DNA of 64,000 nt from Lentinus brumalis (Eukaryota > Basidiomycota > Agaricomycetes > Polyporales > Polyporaceae), in contig MARA01000029.1 in assembly GCA_001792895.1 (NCBI GenBank), forward strand, positions 186,001 through 250,000, given 5' to 3'. The notes beneath the pieces were generated by a model that was not told where the DNA came from, did not search any database, and was given only the letters and a program-made list of their open reading frames with translations. A program made the position numbers and the translations under genes. This document shows positions 49,024 to 59,309 of this stretch, in pieces. The stretch's first letter is position 1; each line of letters begins with the position of its first letter.

Positions 49024-49761
49024 ATGACTTCCCTGGACGCCTCCTTTGAATATGCGAGCGCGACCGGGCTATCGAGGAGAACGATTACGCTGCGCGCAGA
49101 AGCTGAGCGCCTCAAGTTCAAAGATCGTGTTGTCGCGAATTGCACCACCTGGAGGCTGAGATCGAGGACCTGATGGCCGGAAAGAAAGCTCTGCTGGTAC
49201 GTCTGCTAGCCTCGTGTTCTTAGTGGATGGATGGTCACAGCGTTCCTCTAGATCGCGGGTGACTTCGTAAGGCTACCGACGATGACAACGACGACACAAA
49301 CAATTCCGACCCCATCTATAACATCTGCGGCTTATCCGACGACAACGGCTCCTTCATCCTACCTGTCCGTGACTCGTGCTCCCGTTGGTGCTATGCCGCC
49401 TGCTACGACACCGTCCAGATTGAGGTCCCCGACGAATGGCAGTGCTCACCCCCGTCAACAGGGACCGCACCGTCAAGCTCCAGAGGTCCAGCATACGCCT
49501 GCAGAAGCAGCGCAAACGCAACCGGGTTTTGAGCGTCGAGCGCAAACAGCGCAAGCTGATCGCGGCGGCCGGCGGCGGGGCAACAAGCGCAAGCGGCGTG
49601 TATTGGTCAACAGGTCGGTCAAGTGCAGTCGGGAATTGAGCAGGTTGACATTGATGAACCTACTGAGCAGTCGCGTATTCCCATTGCAAAGGACATCGTC
49701 GCCAACGTCGCCCAGAATCGTCTACATCAAGGTCGCCTCGGAGGCTCGATTTGGCGTTAGG
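49024..49761 (+). CDS. Unknown protein with coiled-coil N-terminus and basic region
   Basis: The ATG at 49024 gives MTSLDASFEYASATGLSRRT and a helix RAEAERLKFKDRVVA. It continues, one base out of frame at about 49136, as ELHHLEAEIEDLMAGKKALL before GTACGT. The next exon is Thr/Pro-rich and ends with a nuclear-localisation-like RGGRRRGNKRKRR. The series may finish as QVGQVQSGIEQVDIDEPTEQ and NRLHQGRLGGSIWR at 49761. Model uncertain; no family recognised. Confidence 0.35.
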
Positions 49762-51303
49762 TTCCCTTTAAAACCTACACATCGCCGTTCAGCCCGCAAA
49801 CATCGACTTCAGCAGCTTCGTTGTCTTTGATGATTGCTAACTGTAGCGCATCGGCACGTCCGCCAACGTCTTCAACGCTTATCGCCTGTGGCCGTGGCGA
49901 CCATCCCGACGGCGACATACCTCCGCGATCCACTGAATGCGTACGCGAGGCACTTCCACAACTAGATGACATCGATGCTGCACACCTCGCGTCGGCGTTC
50001 ACCGCGTGCGCGTTCCGGCGCGAAGGCGCGCGGTTGTGTGCTCACCCGCATCGCAGATACCGTCGAGAACCAGACCCCGTTCACGCCCTCCTGCTATCTG
50101 TCCCCGTAGTTTACGAAGGAGAAGCACCGCGGCAAGTCTGAGCAGCCACTGGAGAGTCCGTAGAACCTCGCGCGTGCTGTGGCCGCGGAGTTTGGTCGTG
50201 CGCAGACACAGGTCTAGGGTGAGCATTGACCCTCATGACGATCCGGCCGGCGGACTCGCTGATGGAATCAGCAGTGTGGCTTGCACCTCTCTTTTACGAA
50301 GTCGTGGTCAGAAACTTGTTGTAACTCATATCTCATTCACAAAATCAATGTCATGTTTGTGTTGTCCGTCCTGTCTTCTTATGGTCCCGAGGTTGGCAAG
50401 TACCGCCGTTGGGATCTAGCCGGTCGCGGCGTGCAACTCATCGACGTGTTCTTCGAACCCGTCGTCGTTGGTTTCTCTGAATGCCAGGCTTCGTCCTTTA
50501 TCGCGGGCAGGTGTGGGCGCTTCCGTCGTCGCAATCCTCATCTCTTTCAGACTCCAACATGAATCAAGCAGCCAATGGTGTGGTATGTACCGTACCCGTA
50601 GACTCCCACCTGCCCATACTGATAGCTGTCGCAGGTGCAGGACGACATGAGTCTGCATTCATGTTGGTCAAGGTACCACACTTCGACGTTGCGCCACTAT
50701 TGTTCTGGCGGAGCACGGTCATGCGACAGGCCGGAGGTGATCTTCTCTCCGCATTCATACAACTTCATACTCATCAAAGGTCCGCTCAGCTGGTTCTTGG
50801 CCTTCATTGTGTCGCAATGTTCGCCGCCGAATCTGGCTTCTACAGCACACTTTGAACCTTTGTGATGGAAGCGCGTGAGTCCAGGTGTGATCTCGCAAAA
50901 GTTGTCGTCCCTACGGCACATTGGACAGGTGCATCATACATACATTCTGGCTATGACAAGCTCGACATACTGATGCATCGAACGCATAGGTGCTCTGCGC
51001 CATCAAGGCAAGTCAATGCAGTGCCGCTTGAGGAGCGCCTGTCGGCGAACTCCGGGCGCTCTTAGATGTTTGAACCTCTTCCGGTTCACCTTCCAATCCT
51101 TTCACCCAACTTCACCCAGCACTTCTGCCTTGTATCCGGCGCCTGTACTCCCAACAAAGCCCGCTTGTTCTGGCTGACAATAGCTTGACGGCTACCTGAT
51201 TCACGCTCAAAGATATCAAGAGGTTCTACTATAAGTATGTACGAAACCCCACTAACTGAAGGTATGTTCCCCAACCACCCCGTCTGTTCTGACCGCCGCT
51301 GCT
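49762..51303. other. No supported gene
   Basis: Several short frames overlap on both strands. None gives a convincing exon series. The last 100 bp form the probable promoter of the kinase gene. Confidence 0.4.
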
Positions 51304-53880
51304 ATGTCTCGCCTCCCCCAACACGCCCAGGCTCTTGCTCCTCCCGCTGTGTCCCGGCTTCGTGACGGGCAGAAACCTGCTCAGTCTTCCCCAGCCCGCT
51401 ATAAGCGCGACACCGTAGACTCGACGCTGACCTTCACCCTTGCAGAGGCTCGAGGCGCGCTTCGGGACACCATGCGTGGCAAAATCGACATTCCCCCTAA
51501 CATCAAAGGTTTCACGGATCTGTTCGTGAAAGACTACTACCCTGCACTTAAGGAGAACATCTTCTCAGGAGCGCCGAAGTTCTCGACTGAGGTACAGATG
51601 TACAAATGGATTGTGAGTGGTTACGCCTTGTCCGTCGCGCTCTCGCCGTATAACTACTCGTTTCCTATTGTAGACCGACACGATCAACAACTCCAGCATT
51701 GTTGATAGCCGGAAGTTCGTCTGCGCATCGACACCTTACAAGTCCGACCGAAACGACGCTACCCGTCAGGCAGTGGACCTTGGTTTGTACCCCACTGCGT
51801 TCAGACCGATCAACGAGGGCGACGGCGAATACAACCGACGCATCAACTGGTCGCGGATTGATCTGTCTATCGAGTGCAAGGTTCACTCCACTGACCAGGA
51901 TCCATTCGACGACATGAGCGTCGACGGTCAGCCACTCGCGGCTGACCGGAAGAAGGCGCTGGGTCAGATCCTCACATACGTCGAGAACGTGTTCGTGCAT
52001 CAACATCGTACCCACCATTACATGATCCTCTTCCTCGGCCACTATGCTCGCATTGTCCACTTCGACCACTCGGGGGTCTACTCCACCATCAAATTCAACT
52101 ACAAGACCCGCGGCGCCATCCTCTCCACGTTCCTCAGCCGCTACTCTCACTACAACGCCGTACAGAGAGGGCACGATCCTACCGCTACACGTTTGGAGCG
52201 TCGCAATCCGCTCATGGCTCAAATGCGAAAGTTCGGACAGGCCAAGGCGGATGAAGCCCCGGACGACTACGTGCAGAGAATGTTCAACAACTCGCTCGAT
52301 GAGGCTTGGCCGTGGCACAAGCTCCAGGTGCACGTACAGCCGAAGAGTGGCGATCCGGATCCCCCGCGAGGTCGTCTACGCTCATCTCAATCAGAGCGGG
52401 TCACACGTTCCTTCGTAGTCGGGAAGCCTCAGTTCGACGCTGGAGGTGTTGTGGGTCGGGGTACTCGTGGTTATGTTGCGGTTGAGGTCAACGCTAGAGG
52501 CAAGTTGGTTGGGCCGTTCGTCTACCTCAAAGATGCTTGGCGTGTCGACCACCCTGGGATAGAGCGCGAGGGATGTGTTCTCGAGAAGCTCAATCAGCAC
52601 AAGATCCCCTTTGTCCCCACCCTGGTCTGTCACGGCGATCTCGAAGGTCAAGCCACGAAGTCTCAGGACGCTTGGGCCCAGCGCAAAGCCAAGCGTCCTC
52701 AAACCAAGCGGACATTCAAGCGGCATCAGCACTACCGCCTGGTGGTCGCGGAAGTTGGGAGACCGCTGGAGGAGTTTGGGTCAGGGTTCAACCTGGTCAG
52801 CGCGATCTTCTGTTGCCTCTTAGGTGAGTCTTCCAACGCCACGGGTGCTATGTATGATCCTGATGTTAGGGGTCACAGCGCATCAAGCGGCCTACGAGAA
52901 GGCTGGGATTATACATCGCGACATCAGTTCAGGCAACATTCTCCTTCATAAAGGCTTGAACGGCGTTTGGACCGGACTTCTCAACGATTGGGAGCTCTCA
53001 AAACAGGTGAACGCACTCGCGGCTCGCCAACCTGATAGAACAGTACGTATGCTTCTGACTGAGTAGCATCTATGCTAAATATCACCTTTCCTCACAGGGT
53101 ACTTGGCAATTCATGTCGGCGAGAGCCCTCAACAATCCTGAAAAGGAGATCGTGGTGGAGGATGAGATCGAAGCCTTCTTCCACGTCCTGCTGTACCATG
53201 CCGTCCGGTTCCTCCCTCACAACCTCAACCCAGACCACGTACCTCAATTTCTCCAGGACTACTTTGACGGCTGCTGCACGATGGGCGGCGAGTACCGCTG
53301 CGGCCTGGCGAAACTCACGGCCATGGAGAATGGTTTCATCACGATCACAACCTACAACTCGGCGCCTGCCACGCTGAAGTTCTTGCAACGTGACATGAAG
53401 ACCTCCCACGTCTTGGACGGTCTTGTCTCACGACTTCTTCGTTCCTTCAAGGAGGTTTACGCGCTCCACCCGAGCGCTCCGCCTGTTCCGCAGCCAAGTT
53501 CTGTCGAGACCGCTGAGGACGTAAACGTCTTCTGGGCTGCATTGGGAGCCATGTCCAATGTGGACCCAGTGACGCCGAGGAACACTGACGAGGTTCACTC
53601 GAAGCAGCCGCAGTCGGTTGTGGTCGCCTCTGATGACGGACAGGCACCGTTGTCATTCAAGGAGCACCGCCATGTCATCAAGCTCTTCACTGAGTTCCTG
53701 AAACGGACGGACTGGCCGGCGAACGACAAAGGCGAGGATCTTCGGGTGAAGGGCATAAAGCGCGCGAACACTTCCCAGGGAGCTTCGGGCAGCACCAGCG
53801 AAGGGGAGAGCAAGTCCATGAAGCGTCGGCTCGACGATCCTCACCCTGCGCCTGGTAGCAGCAAGAGGAGTCGCATTTGA
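51304..53880 (+). CDS. FunK1-type fungal protein kinase
   Basis: FunK1 kinases are a fungus-specific, strongly expanded group related to protein and aminoglycoside kinases. Exons 51304-51612, 51674-52823, 52870-53042 and 53098-53880 sum to 2,415 bp and give 804 residues with no break. The N-terminal regulatory part has FTDLFVKDYYPALKENIFSG and WSRIDLSIECKVHSTDQDP. The N-lobe includes GPFVYLKDAWRVDHPGIERE. The hinge reads HQHYRLVVAEVGRPLEEFGS. The catalytic loop is AGIIHRDISSGNILLH and the metal-binding motif is LLNDWELSK, DWE in place of DFG as usual in the group. GTWQFMSARALN follows. The C-terminus ends in basic KSMKRRLDDPHP and KRSRI, suggesting nuclear localisation. It lies 3.2 kb inside the right end of the 47-kb element. 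Confidence 0.9.
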
Positions 53881-55389
53881 GGGTCATTTAGACCACCACT
53901 CTCCCGCGCCCACCACGACACTGCCTCTCCTCAATGCAAACGATCCTCAATGATGGCAGCCGCGCCAATTCCATTGTCCTCCAGATACAGGCAACATTTC
54001 AGCCCTGAAGCGCTGTCATCAACCTCTGCGAACTCAAAGTGTGTTTGCGCTTGCGGCTGTCGTCATCTTCGCCTCTGGTTTTAAGCTGCAGAGTGCGAGC
54101 CTGTGTCCTCGGCTCGCCCAGCTCCCCGAACCCTCGTCTAGCCGCGCTGCGCTTTCCCATCACCTCTGCTTGGGAACTGCGACTCAGTAATGCTCGACTT
54201 ACCGCACAGACCGGCCGCACAAACCCTGCACAACCCTGCACAACCCCGCACAACCCCGCACAACTATGTGCGGCAGGGCTGGAGACGAGGCGCAACAACA
54301 CTTCGCATATCTCGAAGCTTCCGAAGGCGTCAATGCAGTAACAGCCGTAGCAACCTCGACTATCCAGATATTTTCAAGTCACTCCACTGTATCTCTTGTG
54401 TACTATATCAGCTCGCCCCGATTGAAGTTCGTCCACCGCTCCTCTTGTGCAACGCATGTGAGTTTGCTTCGTGCCCTAAGCCAGACGGTTAAGTGATTCA
54501 TTGTAAGGCTACGGCATGCATGCGTCACAAAAGGCCTTTGTTAACCATGCACTTTGTTGGACTCTGGCTGGCCGTACCCGCACGGCCGCTCTCTCTGTCC
54601 TACTACGACTACTACCCCGCCTCCGCCTCCGCCACTCTCGCTTGCTCCTTGCGTCCGGGTTTTTTCGAATGTCTCCCTACGAGTACGTCAGTTCATACTA
54701 TCTAAGAAGGCAGTACTTGCTCACGTATAGAGAAGGGAAGGGAAGGTGACGTTCTGCTCCGAGGATGTTCTTGTCAGGGGCAAGTACAACGGGACCGCAA
54801 CCGTGAAGATCATCGAATGCTCCCCTTCTAAGTGTCAGTCACACAATAGGGACTGGCTATGTTCTAAGACGACTGACGCCCTCCTCACGCAGCCTTCGTC
54901 GTGGTCGTCCCGCCTCCATCCGCCGAGAGCCACTCCACAGCGCAGCCACTGCTCCGGATCCCAGTCGACACGATCCCTATCAATGATTATCAGCAAGTCA
55001 ACACCGACGAGGTGAGTCGTCAGTATCGATCCCATTGAAGTCAACATTCTGATGTTGTTCTGCTCAGCGGCTTCACGCTGTAGAGATACGTGATCGGGAG
55101 AGTCCTCTGTGCTCAGACGTCGGCCTACTGGAGCTTCGTGGCACGTTTTGGCGCGCTCATGGTCGAGCACCACAAGTTCGAAGACATGGTCATGCAGAAG
55201 ATCAACGACGCCCTCTGGACAACGAGGGCAGCGGAGCAATTGCTCCTCCTGTCGAGGCCGATGCTTAACCCGGCATTGATCCTATACTATTAGCCACTCT
55301 CCTGGTGTCGCCTCATCCCTATCAATCCTTTCGTCGATGTATGAAGCCCAAGTATTGATGAACAAGGTGAGCACGGCTCGTGCTCATGG
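53881..55389. other. Gene-poor, with CACAACCCYG minisatellite
   Basis: About five copies of CACAACCCYG stand at 54223-54265. A possible short plus-strand exon pair near 54850-55290 (EVQISVRVQI-like frames, RVLCAQTSAYWSFVARFGAL) may be a gene remnant, but I cannot support a model. Confidence 0.4.
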
Positions 55390-56420
55390 TTCTTGCCTGC
55401 TCCGGCGTTTCAGGCGGCGGCGAGTGTACATGCGATTGCGCCAGGCTGGTCGACGCCGTCTCGGGCTGCCGTGCGTGCGTGCGTGTGTGCGTGCGTGCGG
55501 AGAGCGGGACGGTCCTGCGCGGTTCTGCGAGGTCTTGCATGACTTCGTGGGGCTCGTCTCCACCGTCTCGGGCTGCCATGCGCGTGCGAGTGTGGTAGTA
55601 CGGAGAGCGGGGCGGTCCTGCGTAGTCCTGTCAGGTCTTGCGAGGTCTTGCGTGACTTCGTGGGGTTCGTCTGCGCCGTCTCGGGCTGCCGTGCGTGCGT
55701 GCGTGCGTGCGGAGAGCGGGGCGGTCCTGCGCGGTTCTGCGAGGTCTTGCATGACTTCGTGGGGCTCGTCTCCACCGTCTCGGGCTGCCGTGCGCGTGCG
55801 AGTGTGGTAGTACGGAGAGCGGGGCGGTCCTGCGTAGTCCTGCCAGGTCTTGCGAGGTCTTGCGTGACTTCGTGGGACTCGTCTGCGCCGTCTCGGGTTG
55901 CCGTACGTGGTCCCTGAACGGAAGGAAGAGATCTTGGCAACTTGCGTGGTTGTGCGGACTCTTCGCACCGTCCTGCGGTCCGAGCGTGCTGTTCTGTGCT
56001 GTTCTGTGCGGCCCTGCGTAGCCCTGCTCAGCCGAGTCTGTGCGGCTCTGTGAGGTCCTTTGCGGACCTGAGCTGTGCGGTTTTGCTCGGTTCTGCTAGG
56101 TCTTGCGTGGTCCTGCTCGGTCTTGCGTGGTCTCTCTCGGTTCTGCTCGGTCCTGCTCGGTCCTGCGTGGTTCTGTTCAGTCGGATCTGTGCCGCTCTGT
56201 GCCGCTCCGCTCGGTCCTGTGCTGTGCCGTTCTGCGTGGTTCTGCTTGGTCTTGCGTGCTCCTGCGTGGCTCTTGTGCGTTCCTGCGAGGTTCTGGCGGT
56301 CCGGCGCGGTCCTGTGTGTCCCTACGGGGCTCTGCGAAGTCAGACGCGGTCGTGCGGATCTCGGCAGCACAATGACCGCTGCCCTAAGTCCAGGTGGTCA
56401 GGACTAGTGCGCAGCCCACC
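55390..56420. repeat. Right GC-rich subterminal array (GGTCCTGCG-type)
   Basis: G/T-rich on the plus strand, dense in GGTCCTGCGTGGTTCTGC-like motifs. This is the reverse complement of the motif class at 10780-12250. Long frames here are low-complexity artefacts. Confidence 0.75.
55498..55910. repeat. Higher-order tandem repeat, A-B-A-B
   Basis: Units start with CGGAGAGCGGG at 55498, 55601, 55710 and 55813, with lengths of about 103, 109, 103 and 95 bp. Units 1 and 3 share CATGACTTCGTGGGGCTCGT. Units 2 and 4 share a different middle. The real period is therefore about 212 bp, present twice. Confidence 0.8.
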
Positions 56421-56485
56421 GTTGTCCGTGGTTCGGTGGCGTCCCCTGCGTGTTAGACGACCCGAGTCGCGCGCGCTCGGTCCCG

Positions 56486-57098
56486 TTTCGCATCGGGCAA
56501 TAGCCGCTCGACAGTGGCGAGCGGGGTTAACATATCGGTCGACTATTGACCGGCCTATCGGGCATGCTTATAGTTTAGCTACAAGCCGGCCGCCAGCCGC
56601 CCATCGGCCGGTCCGAAAGGATTCCCATCGCCCGACTTACGGACCGCATAATAGTGAACTTACAGTTGTCTTTATTACCAGGCTTACAGCCGGTCAGTAG
56701 TTTACATACAAGCCGGTGCCCAAGAATAACTATCGGTCTATTATCGGCCTCCTATAGCGCTGGTCGATAGGCAACTCTTTGTCCGCCTATCGGTCAACTG
56801 CCACCCAACCATTGTCCTGGTCGATAGCCGTTCAAAAGGCGGGTTATTGGTTAACTCACAACCAACTACAAGCCAGGCCTCTAGCCGATTGACAGCTTAA
56901 CTGCCAGCCAACTACTAACTGCCTGTTGCCGGGCCTTGAAGTTTGACTATTCGTCCGGTTGATGGGCGCCCTATAGTCGGTCGATAAGTAACCTTTCGCA
57001 CCGGTCAATAGCCGGTCAATAGTCGACCGATAGGTTAACCCTGCTCGCCACTATCGACCGGCTATCGCCCGGTGCAGAATGGGGCCATGCTTGCAGTG
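56486..57098 (+). repeat. Right subterminal block of CTATCGGCCGG-type repeats
   Basis: A diverged copy of 10082-10682 in the same orientation. Shared landmarks are GGATTCCCATYGCCCGACTTA, TTTGTCCGCCTATCG and GACAGCTTAACTGCC, in the same order. Its inner edge carries a diverged copy of the terminal sequence. Confidence 0.85.
57027..57098 (-). repeat. Right 72-bp terminal inverted repeat (outer element)
   Basis: Reverse complement of 10082-10153 without a mismatch; ends ...CATGCTTGCAGTG. Confidence 0.93.
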
Positions 57099-57101
57099 AG
57101 T
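57099..57101. repeat. Target site duplication AGT (right, outer element)
   Basis: Second copy of the AGT at 10079-10081. Confidence 0.8.
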
Positions 57102-57192
57102 GATTGTGCGGCCGTGGAAGCACATCTCATGATCTCACCCCGTGATAGAGGGTTGGAATCCAGGCTGGAGAGTAGCAGTATGTGGTTGCAAG

Positions 57193-57220
57193 TTGAACGT
57201 CGAACGTCGAACGTCGAACA
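57193..57220. repeat. 7-bp tandem repeat GAACGTC
   Basis: About four copies of GAACGTC stand about 95 bp outside the right end of the element. Confidence 0.75.
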
Positions 57221-57413
57221 CTGGCCGGTAAGCAACTATTGAAGCGCCGACACAGGGACTCAGTACGTTACTTATCGCCATCAGTAGCTTGTGAGCGTCT
57301 GAGATTGAATCTCGGCTAAATGGCATTAGATTCGGCGCTCGCTTCCTTGTCTTCGAACCACCACCCTCCCTTCAAACCGACGTTCTCCGCATCAGCGCTG
57401 AAGCCTTTCCACG

Positions 57414-59309
57414 ATGAATCGGAGAGGTAGGACTCACTTTACGAAGCGATTTATGCACACCGATCTAACTCATGTCCAGGCGCACAAACCCTCACTCGCG
57501 CGCCGTCTTTGTATGTGACGATCATACAACGCGTGCTGACCATCCCGGAACTCCTCGAGATGATATTCTCGTTCCTCGAGAAGGGAGATCTGAGTAGGAA
57601 TGCGCTTGTTTGCAAGGCTTGGTCTGAAGTTGCCCTGGACATTCTGTGGCGTGACGTAGACGACCTACCACGCATGCTACACCTTCTAGCACCAACGGAA
57701 GCATGCCCTCAAGGACAGGTAAATGCTGCACCCAACCATCATATACTGTCCTGACGCGTAGAAGCGATTTTGCAGACCGCTCGAGCCAAGTGACTGGCTA
57801 CGCTTCATGCGCTATGCTGGTCGCGTGCGCAAGCTAGCCGTGACACCCGACATCGACAAGTATCTACAGGAGCCGCTTGTCTTCGACGAGATCGCGCGGG
57901 CGCGCACCACGCTGCACCTGTTTCCTAGGCTCTCGTCCTTGACCTGGTCGTCAGAGAACGGCGAACGCCTCCGCGTCTCCCTCATGTTCATGCACGAGAA
58001 CATCAAGGGGTTCGCGGTCCTCCTCACCCCGTCGATCAACTACTCCTTCAAAGTCTACTTCCAGGAAATTACTCTCCGCATGCCGAAGATCACACAACTC
58101 GACCTGCGCTTCTCTTTCCCCGTCCGCGATATTGAACGAGAGCTCTGCGAGCTCCTTGGTGCGCTCCCGAAGCTGGAGGAAATCATTCTTCCCAAGTATA
58201 CATTTACAACCAACCTCATCGAAGCGCTGTCTCGAAAAGAAGCACTCCGCATCGTCCAATTCGAGTTTATCCCACATCAGGGAAGCGGTGATGTCGCGGA
58301 TGTCCAGGAATGGAAACCCGTCTTGCAAGAAGGCGCGTTCCCCGCCCTGTACGACTTCAATGTCAACGTACGACTTCCCGCCATGCTCCGCTTCATGAAC
58401 GATCCATTCTTCCCTTCCAACCTCCGTTGTCTCTATGTACATCTCGTCGAGCTTGCCACCCCACAGTGTGTACGGGACTTCTTTCTCGCAGTGGCGGAGA
58501 CGTGCCCGCACCTGACGAACCTCGTGCTCGACTACTCCGGCGAACCCACTCCCTACGTCTTCCGGAGTGTCGTTCCCGAGGACGAACTCATCACCTGGGA
58601 AATTCTCCGTCCTCTCCTGAAGTGCTCGGAATTGACCTCATTCCACCTCGACTGGTCCACTCCGCTGGCAATCTCACAAGCAGACATCGAGGAGCTCGCG
58701 TCAAGCTGGCCCCAGCTCGAAGTCCTCGGGCTGAATGTGTCGCCCATGCCCAGCGCGGACCCGCCCTCGCTCACTCTGCACGCACTCATCCCATTCGCGA
58801 AGCACTGTCCCGACATTCGTGAGCTGGGATTATACATCGACGCTTCGGCCACTGCTGTAGCTCATCTTCCGGATGCAGCCCAGCTCGCGCGCCTCCTTGG
58901 GCTTACGGCGAGGCCGTTCCCGCGCTTGCAACGGCTCTTTTTTGGACTCTCGAGCATCGACGAGCCTGAGGCGGTCGCGCTGTTCCTCAGCCAACTGTGT
59001 CCTCTCGGATGCGACGTCGACGCTGGCGTCAACTGGCCTGACACGGGAAGGAAGGAGATCGTAGTAGCCGTACCCGAGGATATGGAGGCAGGTATAACCC
59101 TTTCGCGCTCAATTGACGCGTGGTATCACTGCTGGGTGGAGGTGAACCAGCTACTGCCGGTGCTAGTCAAGCTCCGGATGGAGGAGAAGAAGCGCAGGGG
59201 CGAACTCGAGCATGAAGTAGAGGACCTCAGGACGTGCTACAAGGTCTCGGAGGAGAGGCGGAGCTTGGGCACGGCCGCGGTCGCGGACCGCGGTTGTACT
59301 CTGCAATGA
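57414..59309 (+). CDS. F-box protein with LRR-like body
   Basis: F-box proteins recruit substrates to SCF ubiquitin ligases through Skp1. Exons 57414-57426, 57480-57718 and 57762-59309 sum to 1,800 bp and encode 599 residues without a break. The ATG at 57414 gives MNRRGAQTLTRAPSL. The F-box follows: VLTIPELLEMIFSFLEKGDL then VCKAWSEVALDILWRDVDDL. The body repeats leucine-rich strands, such as MPKITQLDLRFSF, LGALPKLEEIILPKY and CPHLTNLVLDYSG, and ends in a charged helix LRMEEKKRRGELEHEVEDLR. The same order, including SWPQLEVLGLNVSPMPSADP, recurs in the gene at 61552. It is the first host gene to the right of the transposon, whose duplication ends 313 bp upstream of the ATG. Confidence 0.88.

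Larger units (their letters stand above)
10082..57098. mobile_element. 47-kb CACTA/Plavaka-like transposon with cargo
   Basis: The two ends are perfect 72-bp inverted repeats beginning CACTGCAAGCATGGCCCC, flanked by a 3-bp duplication AGT. CACTA-group elements start with CACTA or CACTG and duplicate 3 bp, so both features point to that group. The element encodes a Plavaka transposase, a family related to the Tnp2 transposases of CACTA elements. Repeat-rich subterminal regions are present at both ends, as in CACTA elements. Cargo includes SUN-domain, WD40, FunK1 kinase and membrane-protein genes, and a 15-kb KDZ element is nested inside. Removing the nested element leaves about 31.9 kb. Perfect ends and an intact duplication suggest recent movement. 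That the Plavaka protein moves these ends is inference. Confidence 0.85.

Noticed and set aside
55384..56370. Long minus- and plus-strand frames rich in Thr, Arg, Gln or Cys, Val, Leu
   Set aside because: They come from the GC-rich subterminal array and have no domain. The same type of frame occurs at 10980-12010 in the left array.
10082..57098. Interpretation as a Starship-type giant element
   Set aside because: No tyrosine-recombinase captain was recognised near an end, and the long perfect inverted ends with 3-bp duplication do not fit that class.
10082..57098. Interpretation as a Maverick/Polinton or a retrotransposon
   Set aside because: No family B polymerase, integrase, ATPase, reverse transcriptase or LTR was found, and duplication lengths do not fit.
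10079..57101. A TCACTG start with a different duplication
   Set aside because: Moving the boundary by one base destroys the matching flanks; CACTG with AGT is the only placement giving both perfect ends and a duplication.
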